Below are positions 38,576-52,300 of a DNA stretch of 64,000 nucleotides, piece after piece. The stretch's first letter is position 1; every line of letters begins with the position of its first letter. Where the stretch lies: the NCBI RefSeq assembly GCF_028769735.1, contig NC_088171.1, positions 131,271,533 through 131,335,532 on the forward strand, in the 5' to 3' direction. Under the pieces are notes generated by a model, which was not told where the DNA came from, did not search any database, and saw only the letters and a program-made list of their open reading frames with translations. The DNA comes from Zonotrichia leucophrys gambelii (taxonomy: Eukaryota; Chordata; Aves; Passeriformes; Passerellidae). The translations under genes were made by a program, and so were the position numbers.

Positions 38576-41500
38576 GTGGAGAAACAGAGCCTGGCAAGTG
38601 TATTTACCTCTCGAGTAAGAAAATACATCAGCTGGCTGGGGGCGTGAGGAAGAAGAGAGGTAAATTTGTCATACTTGCAACTCAAACCCTGAACACTCTG
38701 CTCAATTCTTAAATCTCTTATCAGATAAAGGTCTCCAGCCTGAGGATCAGATTTCTTTGGCATGGTAGGAAAAGCAAATCTCAACCTGATACATATCAGC
38801 ATACATCAAAAAGCAATCTCATGGTCCTCTGCAGGCTCGTGCCTGGAGGTATCCACAGAGAAGGCCAGTGCTAGCACAGCACTCTTCCTTGGATGTAACT
38901 TACGAACAGCCACAGCTGAGCAGTCACATCCATGCTGTTTCTACTTTTCTACCGACAAAAATATTTACTTGGGGATCCTGTTTGAGGGAGCAGCTCTTGC
39001 TTGTACTTCTACTCTGAAGCTCTGTATCTTGAAAGCTTGTGTGCCCAGTGACCCATACTATCCCTTGGTGTCATCAGAACTACTAGGACCTAGGTTGTTT
39101 TAATCTAAGGGCACATCATAAAATCTACTAAACTGACAGCCCACACCGGCACAGAGAAGATTTATATTTGATACCAATTTCTGTATCACACTTGATGATA
39201 GACTCCCAGCTGAGGACCAAGACACACTATGGAAGCTGCCCAGGGAGAAGGGTAAAAGAAAGAGATTTAAACTTTAATCCACAAAGTCTTTGCTGGTGGT
39301 TTTTTGTTTCTGGGTATTAAATCAACTTTCCAATTTCCTTGTTAAACCTGTACCTTGTGGAGAGAATGGAAAGAATGGATGTTTTATAAGTTATAAATTC
39401 TATAATGCTTTCAAGTCCCATAAAAACAGCTTTTAACCAATGTCCTATGGAAGTAACTAATTCAGCACTAACATCTTTCTGCTATTTAACATGGTTAAAG
39501 GTTGGCAAAAATAGCAGACAAAATGAGTAAGTAACCTGTCAATCCTGTGTTATTCTAGATAAAGTGCAGATGTATTCCAATTATCTGCACCTTATTTCCA
39601 ACAGTTCTGCTTCAAAAATACAGCACATAATCTGCTCCATATAGCTGTCAATCAAATGGACAAATTCCCTTCAGTTTTCATTGCAGGTATGTCTAAAGCA
39701 ATTGCACTTTGCAAGGATATCCCAAGATTAATAACAAAACTTTAATTCAAATCACGCATTTTTCTCTGCGAGCAATAAAAAAGGTAGCTACACTGATGGC
39801 ATTAGAAAGCTTCTTAGCTCCTGTTTCTGTTTGCTTCAGGAAAAGGGTCACTCAGCACTTAGAAATGGAACACAGAAAAAGGGTTTCATCAGTCTAAGTG
39901 TTATAGATGTCAGCTGCTTAACAGACCTGACCTTGCACAAACCTGCTCACCTCCCTGGATTCTATGAGCTTAAAAAAAAATCCAAGGACAAAGAGGGAAG
40001 GTGTAAAAACTCTGCTTAGGGAGACCATACAGCAAGACATTCAGACCGCTCCAAGACAATGCAGAATAGTTTAGCAACATTACTAGCACAAACTTGCAGG
40101 TGTACATCTAAGAATACAGAGGTCAAGAACTGCATTCCAAATGACAGCAATGCAACACAAAGCAACCTTTAAACAGAAGCATCTATACAGCTAGAAGTAT
40201 GGAATGCTCATGTAATGTTATTTTAGTAGAAAACATACAGAAATGATCAAGAATAAACCTCTCCTCAAAGGGCAGGGCAAGAAGTGTGTAAATCGGGTTT
40301 GCTCATAAACATACATGAGCAAATTAGATTAAGAAGTTATCGATAAATACAATTCTCCAAACAACACAAATGGAAGCAGCTTTTTATGGCAAGTCGAGGA
40401 AGAAGAACATAAGGAGGCAATTGCAACATGTTACATCGTGGAAGGCAGCATTTGATTATTTGCTTTGACAAGACAAAGGATCAGAAAAACACTTCCCTAT
40501 GTCTTTCTCAGGGACAACAACTGAAGGAGGGCAGATGATGACTGCAGCATTTGAGAACTGAGAAGGTGGAGATCATTTCTGCTGAAAATTAAAGTCATGT
40601 CACTTCATTCTACTTCATAATGACATCATAAACAAGGACCGCTAGGCAGAGGAACAGAATACCTACTGTCATTTGATAAAGGAGAGTTATCAACCCATTT
40701 CATTTAAGAAACACGAGTCTGTACTGGACACATCCCACATAAAGTAATGATACTTGTCCAGTGAAATATGTAACTGCACTTCGCTTGCAGGAAAAATTGT
40801 TTTATCAAGACAGGCTGACACCTCCTGAGTTTGCTGTGCTGAAACTGCTCACCTCCTCATAGCCTGACAGAGCATGGCCCCTCTGGAGACCAAAGCCCCA
40901 GCCCAGCTCGTGACAGGGACCGTCCTTCCTCCACTAATTACATGTGCACACACACAGGCCCACGCAGCAATCCCCGGGGAAGCCTCTCGTGGGTTGGGAG
41001 AGCCGATTAGTACCGGCTTACAGCTCAGATGTGTGCAACTGAAAGGCTTAACAAGCCTCCACTTCATTCTTTTTAAGTTAGTTTGAAGGGGGGAAAATGA
41101 ATGGTTATGAAGAACATCACCAAAAAAAGTGACATAAAACACACCACAAAGCAGTGGGATAATGCCTCAGGTCTCACTTTCCGGAATGAGGTCCATGTCA
41201 GAAGCATTGATGCCTCCCAGAAAGGCAGAACTTGCTCTTTATTTTCTCCCCAAACACCATGTCCTTCATGAGGTGGTCTATAATTTTAAAAAGAAAGAAC
41301 TAAGCCATGTTCTGCAGGTCTAATATTATCAAAATCTGCTTTGGAGGTCACTCCCTTTCCTATGGCAGACCGTGGGGCAGAAAGGAGAGGAAAAGGTCCA
41401 TCCCACCTGACCCCTGCCCACAGTGCCAGCAGCTATGGGCCACACCACAGTAACACCACTGCTTCTCACAGCAATGTTTCAGCAGCCACCGGATTCAGGC

Positions 41501-42156
41501 AGGCACCAAACAGCACTGGGAGCCAAAGGCATCCCTTTGGACAAGCTGCAGCCTGCTTTTATACAAAATTTCAGCAGCATTTTCTTCATTACTTTCCCAC
41601 CAGGGCCAGTTTGAAGTGGCACAACATTTGCATTCAGAGAGAAAAATCCTCATTTTGTCATCAGAAAGCCGTGGAGGGATTTCCAGCAAGCTATCTTCAG
41701 GCACATGCCCACTGGACACTAATTGGTCCCCACATGCATTGTGACAGCTCCAATGCAAGCCCAGCAAGGCTCTGGCCAGCCACTGGGATTTGCTTTTTTG
41801 AAACCCCATTTGGTGAGGATGGGAGAGGGCTGTGTCGTTCCCCTCTCTGTGTTCACTACACTCGGTGCCACATTTCAGAGGTAACACAAAATGAAATGCA
41901 GTTGGGTTGGGAGCAGCCAAAATCAGTCCTTTGGCACTTGCTGAAGAAAAGGATAAAAGTGGCACTTAAAGATCCCACCACAAAACCTCAATACATACAG
42001 ACCACATACAGAGGGAGGGCTACAACAGTACTGCTTTTTTTTGGTCTGCTCTCTTTTAAAATCAATACATGAGATTTAATTTAGAATACCTCCCCCCATT
42101 GCTCTATCTTAAAATATCTTAGGAAACTAACTTAATATCCACTATTGATGTATAAA

Positions 42157-42184
42157 CAAGATATATAGTATCCTATATATCTTG
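42157..42184. repeat. Perfect AT-rich inverted repeat
   Basis: CAAGATATATAG (42157-42168) and its exact reverse complement (42173-42184) flank a TATC loop. The 12-bp arms are perfect. A second short pair (AATTTATA and TATAAATT) follows within about 50 bp. Confidence 0.8.
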
Positions 42185-45100
42185 GGATATGCCATTATCA
42201 ATTTATAATCAGCCCTATCATCTATAAATTTAATTTCATGTCACTGAAAGAGTTGCTAAAAGGAGCGAGCTTCTCCCTGACTTTCAAGCCTCCTCCACTG
42301 AATCACACAGCTGAAGGTTCCATTTTGTTGGAGAAGGCTGTCATTCACGACATTATGCAGCACTGAAGGAGCCAAATAGATTAAATGGACATCTGCATTT
42401 CCAATCTGCTATAAAAGTGGTTTAATACCAAGCAGTGTTTAAACAGTAAAACTGTCTGCAATTTCTGCTCTATAATCTGTGAGTAATCAATCAGTCTCAA
42501 TGCTGAGCTTCCATTACTGCTTCTCTGCAAGTAGATGGAAAAATTTCCAGGGCACATACTTCTTATTTATACCCCAGCACTAAAGAGGAATTAAACACAG
42601 ATTCAGTCTGCATTCACAGTGATCCTGGCACACGTCAAGTCTCAGGCTTGTATTTTCAAAGCAAAGCACAGAAAGTTCCGTGAAACATCCAGTTATGGCA
42701 GCTATTTGGCATTTTACATCCCCTCTGAATGCACCGTTGCAATAAATACCCTGAGGACTTGCCAAAACAAAACAGAGTAACCCATCAGAGCCCTCATCCT
42801 CCTACTCTGTGAAACTTCAGTACCTCAGAAGAGAGGTGCTCAGAGAAAGGACAGGATGCAGCTGTGGTCCCATGACATCAATGGAGTCTGGCTGCTTCCA
42901 GCTTGGGAAGCCATCCCAAACAACAGCATCAAACTCAACATCTTTCTCAGACTTGTTGCTTGATGCTGTAATGACTGTGGGATTAAGACTGTGGTGCAGG
43001 GGATTCAAAGGCTTACTTCTTTTAACAATACAATCTGTGTTGACAAATTTTGCTTATCATGTAACTGTCCCTTGCTCTAGGGAGCTACACACACACTATG
43101 CAGAAAAGCTATGCAGATCAGCAGCCGACCTCCTTGCTCAAGAAAACTGAAGGCGTTTCCATTTAGCAGGGGAAGACCAAGAAGTAGACATGGGCACTCT
43201 GACCCAGGTTGGAGCGAGGCCAGAGCTAAAGACAGGTGGCTCCCAGGGGCTCAGTGTACCTTGTGACAGGGTCACACCTGGATTACAGTCCTGCCTCAGT
43301 TGGACATGAGCAGGCCCAGGCCAGCCCTCTTATGCAAGTGATGGCTTCCAGAGTGGATTAATGCTCAGCCTTTCCACCTTCCTTAATTCTGTTGTGCACA
43401 GGTGGTTGCAGAATTCTTTCTGACTTGGTATATAAGCATGACTAACATCACCACCTGTTCACCCCTCTGATACCAAAAAGGTGACACCTTCACCCTGCCC
43501 CAATGCCAGGCTTCATGTGACAGAGACCCTTGCTTTTACTGAAGTGGTCATAGAGGTTGTCCCACAAACACACTAGGTTACACCACTCAGTTCAGTGTGG
43601 CAAAAGTGAAACAGTTCTCCCTCACAGGGATATCACTGGCTGAATTCACGTCTCCGCTGACAACTACGTTAAAAGCACCCCCTGCCCTATGTATTTATTC
43701 ATCAATAAATTCTGAGTGTTTAGCAAGTGCCCAGCATGGTGGGCTGGACCCGTGCGCTGCTCCTCACTCAGTTCTGCTGTTGCCTGCAGTCACCAAACCT
43801 CAATGGTGTCTCCTACATGGGATGGGGGTTTCAGCCAGCCTCATGGGAAGTTCCACAGCCTGAAACATAACATAAGCCTTGGATGAAACCAAAGTATTTT
43901 TCCAGTGTTATCTGCATCTACTCCTACTCACTGTGTCCCTCTGCTTGGCACAGGGAGACAGAGGATCAAAGCAAGTCCTTGAAGAGTCACATACACATGC
44001 CCTTCCCTCTCAATACCCATGTACAATTAGGTTTAATCACTACAGATAGAGTTCACTTGAAATTCTGAATCCACTGGCCTCATGCTGGTTTATCCAGTTC
44101 AGAGCTTTGGCACTCTCAGATGAGACTGAGGAGGCGGAGAGACAAAGTCACTCTGTATTTCAAGCACCTAATTTTACATCTATGCAGAGTAGCTAAATTT
44201 AGGACCAAAAGGTCCTAACACATCAATGGAGAAAGGCATACTCCAGCAGGGTGCTCACAGTCCTGATTTTATGTTTGAATTCAGACTCCTCAGCTAACAG
44301 TTGAACAGTCTTTCCAATACATGGTAAGCAAGGCAGTCAAACTCTGAAACAGCATGTATGACATCAGGTTCCAGTAGGTCTGAGTGAGTTTTGGAATAAT
44401 GGTAGAGAGGCACATTACAAAACCAGCATGTTATCTGCATCTTCCAATGGAAGGATTACTGTGACAGCAGCACATTTACAAGACTCTGAAAAAACCTCAG
44501 TACCTCAGAGCTGCCATGAGCTGTGCTGAAGGAAAACCCAAACCCCATGACTTGGGGCTCCAGACACATACTTGTGTCTGATGGTTTCAATAAGAGACCT
44601 CTGTTCATTTGCAATGACACAATATAACCCAACCAAGTAGGTGACTTGTCCCTGGGCTGGAACAGCAAGTACTCATTTCTCTGGACAGTTTATAGGGAAG
44701 GGGAAAAATAGCAACCACAGCATAATTCCTGACTGCAGAGCTCTTTCAGCTAGAAGCAGCTGTGTTTCTCTGGCCATGTACAACAGCAGCTATTCCAGCT
44801 ATATAAGCACCTGGATGTCACTGTCATGAAACTAAATGTGCAGACTTGGCTGTATAGAAAACCAATTCTGCTGGATAATTAGCACAGCATTATGTGCCAA
44901 AAAAAAATTCTTCCAGGTAAACTTTTTACCTTTCCCACTGCTTCTTATAGTCACTTGTTGATGGATATGAAAATTATGTTGTTCCACACTTGGAGAACTA
45001 TAACTCTCCTCCAGTTCTTAATTTTACCCTGTTCAGTCATGAAATCAATATTAACACAGATCCCTTCTAAATGCCATCCAGCATGTAGAGGAGAATGCAC

Positions 45101-46682
45101 ACTGAAAATAATGCTTTAGAAACAAGATTTTTCATGTGCCACTTGGAGGAAAGGAAACCAAAGGAGTAGCTGCTGCTTTGTGATACAGTCACTGAGATGC
45201 TCAAGACACACAACTATTCAGACTTGTGCTATCCCAGAAGGATGCAATGGTTTGTAAAACCTGCAGACTGTGTATTTTACTGTACTGTCTCATGCACAAT
45301 GAGAATGAAGTATACTCTACTAAGCCTTAAAATTAAACATCCTTTATCTATCATGCCACGGGACAGAAACCAGGCAAACCAGTTCAAAATTCACAGTTCT
45401 CTTCTATGTAAAAGAGCCTTGTTACAGCCTATCAGTTACAGCATAGCAGGAAAGTTGACCTAAAGCCAACCTCTGAAAGGGAGTTGTGACTGTGTTAAAA
45501 AGTGCTTGAAGTTTCTTGTAATTATGCACACCTATTCTACATGCAGACAATAAGAACTTACTCCCTCAGTCTAAGACAGCACTCCAGTTCCTATTCCTGT
45601 GCCACCTTCTTCACTTTCGACCCGGGCTATTGATAAATGTCCACACACTACAAAAACCCCCTAAGGATACCTGCAAACAAAGCACTTACAAACAACGGTG
45701 TCCTGGTCAGCACAGATGAAATTACCTTACAGCAGCTTAGAAAACCTTCCAAAAGGGACAAACTGTCCTAATGTAATAGGAGGCTGTGGGAACAAACAAG
45801 GCGAGAACAAAACAAGACAATTATACAAAAGCAACTTCCCAACAAAGGTCTGAGAGGCAATTACAGGATACTGGTGTGCTTCCTGGCCCCAAGGTGAAGT
45901 ACCATTGCTGCTCATCAGCAGCAGGGAAAAAGGAAAAGAGAAAAAGCATAAACAAGCACAGAGAATTTAAAATCCATTCCTAGAGAGCCCAAATTGCCCA
46001 CAGGGCCAAGTCTGAAGTGGGGCATTCAGCTTCAGAGACACCTACTTTAAGGCAGGTATTGAGCTCCATGCCCAAAATCCTATTTTAACCACTGGAAATC
46101 TTGTAGCTGTGGCCAGGGGAGTCCTGTTGAGCTTCCTAAACACAGACACCTAGCACAGCTTGAGATGCCTCAGGCACACTGCCCTGTTCCCAGTTCCTGC
46201 CTCAGATGGACAAGTGCATCCTGCAGGTCCCATCACACCTTCCAGGACTAGACGGGCAAACCTCCCAGTGCCAGAAGCTATCTCAAGTGTCACAAAAAGG
46301 TTAAGATTATTTGTCTTCTGTGTCCCATACTGGGAGGGCTGAGTTGGCAGGCAGGAGGAGGAGGCTGTCTCTGAACTGGGGACTGGTCTGTGGCATACAA
46401 GACAGAAGACCCTGAATGAAGTTGTGCAGATGTCTGAAACACTTCTGCAATGCTCAGCTTTGCAACATCATAAACAAAGTTCAGTTTAATACCGTTCAGG
46501 GGCAGGACCCCTGCACTGTAAGGCAAGCTTTGGAGAGCCAAATCCCCACCTGCTCCTCACAGCAGCAGACATCAGCCTAAACTTCTGCATCCCATGTACG
46601 CAAGATGATTACGCAGGATACAAGACCTATGCTCGGATTTTTTTTCTCCCTATCATGGTGGTTTTTTAAACTAAAAATGCCA

Positions 46683-46715
46683 GAAGGTTTGGAAACAAAA
46701 AGTTTCCAAACCTTC
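46683..46715. repeat. Perfect 14-bp-arm hairpin
   Basis: GAAGGTTTGGAAAC (46683-46696), loop AAAAA, and the exact reverse complement (46702-46715). This is the longest perfect short-loop palindrome that I noticed in the window. Confidence 0.85.
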
Positions 46716-47714
46716 AAATGTAATTTAATTGACTTTTTGCTTCAATAAGTGAAAAGAACACTAATGTCTTTGTAACACAAATCTATTAGACAATTTCTTT
46801 AATAAGTAGAAAACCAAGAAACCAAATCTTCTCCTTCCTCCCCACAACTTTGATTTGCTTAAACTGGTTATCCTTGCTTCTGTGAGAATCTGCAAGAGAA
46901 CCCTGAGAATCTGCAATAGCTCCTGCACCAGCGAAGGGACATGTCTGAGCTCTCCTAATGTACCTTTTCTAGAGATCACTAAGGTCCCTTCATCCCCTAC
47001 ACATCCGTGTCAGAGGCTGTGGGAGTGCAGGCTGCTGCATCAGCCACAGCTTCTTGCAGAAGAACAGTCCTCCTCCCCTTTGCCATAATGAAAAATATGT
47101 TAGGAAGGACTTGAAGGCTGCAATCCCAAACTGGATCTTATATAAAATGAGCAGCTGAAGACAGCACAGTGAACCATTACCAGTTGCTGTATTAAAACAC
47201 AGGTACATCTTCTACTTCCAGAGTTTCCCATTGTACAGATCATCAGCCATACTTACACAGACATCAGCAAAAAATCTTGGTGAACATCTCATTCTTTCTT
47301 CAAGGCCAGAAAGACAGGTCCAGGCAGAATTTGCCCAGACTGTTACTGATCTCTCTGTCTTGGCTGGATTAAGCCAGAAACTGGCCAGACAGGGGAGTCG
47401 ATGGTAGCTCTCCCTTCCTCATCAAGGTGGTGATGAAAGCTCCAAATAAGGCTTCCAAAATAAATCCTACTATGACGTTTTTAGGGTGTAGGCACACCCC
47501 AAAACCACAGAAACCAACAAGAGGGCTTTTGTTCTCTTGACTGAAGTCCAAGCATTTCAGAGCACTCCACTAAAGACAACCAGAAAGGCTACCTATTTCC
47601 TTCCTTCCCAGGCTCTCAGAAACACTAGCAATGGTATTTTTCTTCAACCATAAATCAGGCTGTCTACTAACACACTGCAGCATGGTATGTAGAATTTAGT
47701 TTGTACAGGCAGTC

Positions 47715-47732
47715 AAAAAAAAAAAAAAAAAA
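47715..47732. repeat. Poly(A) tract
   Basis: An uninterrupted A-run is followed by an A-rich tail. On the SDC2 sense strand it is a poly(T) run. No adjacent retrotransposon is recognised. Confidence 0.9.
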
Positions 47733-48742
47733 GAAAAGAAAAATACTGTATACCAGTATACCATACCTCATTCACTTATATTAAAAAACAGGCATTTTGC
47801 TTTATTCCAATAATTCCAAAGGGGATAAAAAGACAATTTTAGATTAAAAAAAAAAAACAACAAAAACCTGTATCCACATGTACATACAAAAGAAACACAT
47901 TCAAAACCCCATTCACAAAGTCCAGTCATCACCAGAAAAGGACAAGTCTCAGATTTTAATTCCTTTATAAGTTTGAATTCTGTGATTAAATTAAACATAT
48001 GAGCAATTAACTTTTGTGTAAGTATCATATAAGCTTTACTGCATATACAATTAGGAAGCCTGGACAGCTTCCTACAGAACAGCCATTCCCACAGGGGCTT
48101 TTAATTTCTTTTCAATACAAGTACTTCGTGTGATGAACAAAAAACAATACACAAACTCCTCACAACAGCCTGAGGATCACAGCACAGGCTGAGGCACAGG
48201 GGAAGGAACAGAAGAATTTTTTTAATCTTTATTTAGAAATTTAGAAAGCTTGCTATACTCGTAAATTTCTTTGATTTTCCCATGAAGTGTGGTTGCTCAA
48301 TAACAGTCCCAGGTATGTAAGCAAGCTGCTTGCTCTATGTTCTGTCCTTTATAGGCAGAAAACAAATTCCAAGTTTCAGCTTGCTCAATGAACTCTATCA
48401 CCTGGGCCTAAATTTTCTCCTGTGTAAAGCAAGACACCATTTAAATGTTTCTACTGTTTTCAAATACACAGGCAAGATTTGCTTGTTTTTGTCTTCCTGA
48501 TATTGCCTTGAACCAGCAACATTAAATCAAATGTCTCTTACTTAAGGGAAGGAATAAGCATTATTTTCAAAATTGATCCAGCATAAGTACTACACATAAA
48601 TTTAGACTTAGTTATTTGGGGTAACTTTCTTAAACAGCAAACTCTTAAGGCTGCTTCTGCCAACAGGTAAAAAACCACCTTCATTTTGTTGGAGCTACTG
48701 AGTGAGAGACGGCCTCTCTTCAGCACCTTCAATGAAACTCTC

Positions 48743-49304
48743 TGTGCTGGTTTTGGCTGGGACAGAACTTGTTTTCTTCACAGTGGTTAGGAGGGGACTG
48801 TGTTTCGAGCTTGTGCTGAACACAGGTTGACAATACAGCTATAAAGCTTAAACAATCTCATTTCTGTTATTGCTGAGCAGGGCTTAAACACAGAGCTAAG
48901 GCCTCTTCTGCTTCTTGTCCTGCCACAGTGGCAGGGGCTGGGGTTACATGGGAGGGGACACAGCCAGGACAGGTGACCCAAAATGACCAAAGAGCAATTC
49001 CACAACATGACACCAGGCTCAGTAAATGAAGTGGGGAGAAGGAAAAGGGAAATGTTTGGAATGATGGCGTTTGTCTTCCCAAGTCACCGTCACACCTGAT
49101 GGGGCCCTGCTCTCCTGGGGATGGCTGCCCATGGGAAGCAGTGAATTAATTCCCTGTTTAGCTTTGCTTGTGTGCACAGCTTTTGCTTTCCTATTAAACT
49201 GTCCTCATTCCAAGCCATGAGTTTTCCAGCTTTTACCCTTCAGCTTCTCTTCTCTCTCTGATCTCACTTGGTGGTTGGCTGCTGGATGGGGTTAAACCAT
49301 GACA
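48743..49304 (+). mobile_element. Solo LTR of an avian endogenous retrovirus
   Basis: The element starts TGTGCTGGTTTTGGCTGGGA and ends GGGGTTAAACCATGACA. It has the internal landmarks of a common avian ERV LTR that I recognise: 'attgctgagcagggctta', 'gggaggggacacagcc', 'gatggcgtttgtcttccca', 'gatggctgcccatgggaag' and an ATTAAA poly(A) signal at 49193-49198. The expected TATA box region near 49020 is altered. No primer-binding site or viral internal sequence follows, so it is a solo LTR. Clear target-site duplications are not visible. The exact family name (ERVL-like in passerine libraries) is uncertain. It lies antisense to SDC2. Confidence 0.85.
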
Positions 49305-52300
49305 CCCCATCTTGTGTGTGCTGAATCCAAAGCACAGATAGTATTACTGCCCTTGGAGAGGCAGCCTTAAGTTATGGGAACTTGTTCTTGACATCCAGTG
49401 ACAAGAGAAAAGAAAGGAAAGTTCAGGAATTAGCATATTCTTCTAAGGTTATAGGTTGTGGAAACACTGAAGCCAAACCTGAGGGATTTTTTTTTCCTTT
49501 AGAAATAATTAAATAACATTAGGAAAAAAATAGAGCAGAGGTAGCATACAAACCTATCTTTTATATCAGACACTAATGGAAAAGGATACAAAACCAAATA
49601 AGTTTAGGAAAACATTAACCTTAATTATACTGTGAAAATCCATAGCCAGTAAAACAACCATCCACATCTAATACCTACTTATTATGTGCTTTAAGTAAAA
49701 CTGAGTACCTAACTCAAGAGAACCCCTGCTTAAAAATTAAACATAAATAAACTGAAGCACAATAACCCTCCACATTTTAAAGGCAGTGCTCTTAAGAAGA
49801 GTCATGAAACAACAGTTGTACTACAGCATCTCATCTAAGATTATGTTTAGAAAGAGATGCCATTAGAGGAAGAAATTTATTAGAAGGGAATGCAGCAATT
49901 CCTGCCAAGCTGTTTGATAGAAACCAGGCACCTATATAACCTAATCTGAACAACTTCCCATTACCAATACCACTTCCTAAAAGGAAGGCATTAAAGTTGA
50001 AGGGCTCTCAGCAGCTACCACAATTCACTACACAAAGCAAAGCAATCTAGCAGAATTCCTTTTCTAAAAAGTAAAATGGTCATTCTGAGATGTCTTTCCA
50101 AATCAGAATTATTTAATGCTTCTTAACAGAGAAGGACTTGTAGCATACTATAGAATTTGCAAGTAATTTAGTTGTTTACATTTTACAGGCACTCAAATGG
50201 GACTTGTTATCCAGCCCTCCTCCTTCTACCTTAGCTCTTGGTCATGCTGAAGGCAACAGTGCTGTCACTTACGGTTTAGATAAAGAGACCTCAGTGCTCA
50301 CTCAGTGCTGCAGCAAGAAATACTCCTGACACAGCGTGGATCTGTATTTTTATCTCTTTGCAATCTCATTGAAGACTACAGCTTTCTTTTACACAGTTGA
50401 AGTATCAAGTTCTAGCAAGGAGGCTGTAACACTGAGCTCTCAGTACTCACCTCTCTTGAAACTCAGATTACCAGGAAAAAAATGCTCCCCTCTTATTAGC
50501 CTTTTATAATGAAATAGCTATTCATAGATTCCTGAAATACCTGCAATTCTTTTCATTCACTAGGAAGAAACTCATATAAAGCTTAATGAATTGCAGAAAC
50601 ATTATACACTAACAAAGGCAAGATGCTTCAAGAAACAGGAGGAATGCTCATTCAGCATTGCACATCATCAAAAAAATTATAGAAAGAAGCAATGTTAAAA
50701 AAGGTATATTTTACAAAAAGTTCCCACAAAATATATGTGGGGGAAATACAAACAGAAAACTGATTTATAAGTGATTTATGCTTACACTTTCTAAAACTGA
50801 GTAGTTTGAATTATTGGAAGAGAATTAAAAATAGTAGACAATGGTAAATATTGTTGTCTCCATATAAACCTGTAATAAACCATAAATTATACCTTCCTTG
50901 TGAAGTTCTTCAAAAGGCCAGTAAAGCAGAGTGAGGTGACATGCTAACAGAAATCCCACACTACAGATTACACTGTACTCTCAAACTTACAGAACACTTT
51001 TTTTGGAGGTGTATTCCCATGGCATAATTGAGAGGAGAGAGGTCCAAAGCTGAAGCTTCACCTGGAAAAGGCGAGGTGGAAAAACTTCCTCTGTCAATTT
51101 TGCTTTTCTCAGCATTATTCCAGCAAGTGTCACAAACTCCGAAGGACAAATAGAGGTCATACCATCAGCTGGCACCAGCTAAGTCACCACACCAATACAA
51201 TTTGAAAACCTGCTTCCCCAAGAGTCACACCAGAAGCATGGCTACTGGAATTCCTCAAATAAAGCAGATCTGCCAAAACCAAAAATCATTTTGCCACATA
51301 GCCTACACCAGTTACCTCTACTTCGCAGCCACCAGCCTCCCCGCATTGCTGGCGAGGCAGCCTCAGGAGCAGCCCAGCCCTCCAGTGCCAAGGACAGACC
51401 ACCCATAGGAGCAGCAGGCATGGCAGTGAGGAAAACAGAGACAAGGAAGGAAGGAAGGAGAGGATATACTAGGGCAGGTGAAATAAAGGGGTAATTCGCC
51501 AGTATAGCTTCTCTTCAATAGAGTACCTCAAATTTTACAGTAGCAAAACCAACCCAGTAGCAAAGATGAATGATAAAAAGGTTGAGCAACTGCAAAAACA
51601 AAATATGATGAATCAAACAGTGACTGCAGAAAGGCAGCGTTTCATCGCTAATACACCCCAAGAGGATAAATCATGGTGAAAGTCCTATTACATGAAAATT
51701 CAGCCACCTGGGAATTCAAACAGTTAGCAGCCAGATCTTTTTTTAATCACATTCATCTGTCATCAGGCCTAACAGCAGAGAGGGAAGGATTTGACAAAGC
51801 CAAATCCTCTGAAACTGAGCAGAACTGACTGCTTCAGTTCAGAACTGAGGCTTCAGAGGTACAGCCTTACTGCACTCACTATGTGTGTGTGTATGTGCCT
51901 GCAAATCCTGCCAGCTCCCCAGGACAGGGGCAAAACATCCGGCTCCAGAGGAACACACGTGTGAGCACACCTTCAAGCAAACCCTTGACTTCACTAAACT
52001 AGAACTCATCTGTGCCTGATCTACATGGGACAAAGCACCAAAGCTCCTCTGGTAGGAAACAGGAGAACCAGAAATATCAGCAACTTCCAGGGCCAGTGAG
52101 TATGTAAGAGCAGAATTAGGGTCTCAGTCCCTGTGTCACATGTGACAGAGATTTGGAGGACGCACTCTGCATGGCTGCCGAGGTTCGTGTGCACCAGTAC
52201 CTACAGCTGGCGTGAGCTGGCCTGCTCAGTGCTAGACCACAGTCTCCAGCTGCAGATTCCCAGGTGCCACAGTGAGACTCCAGCCCTTGCAAACATGCAC

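Noticed and set aside
43140..43600. Possible LTR with a TATATAAG box
   Set aside because: No terminal TG...CA structure, target-site duplication or known family landmark could be found.
44561..44580. 8-bp-arm inverted repeat CAGACACA
   Set aside because: Arms this short are expected several times by chance in 64 kb.
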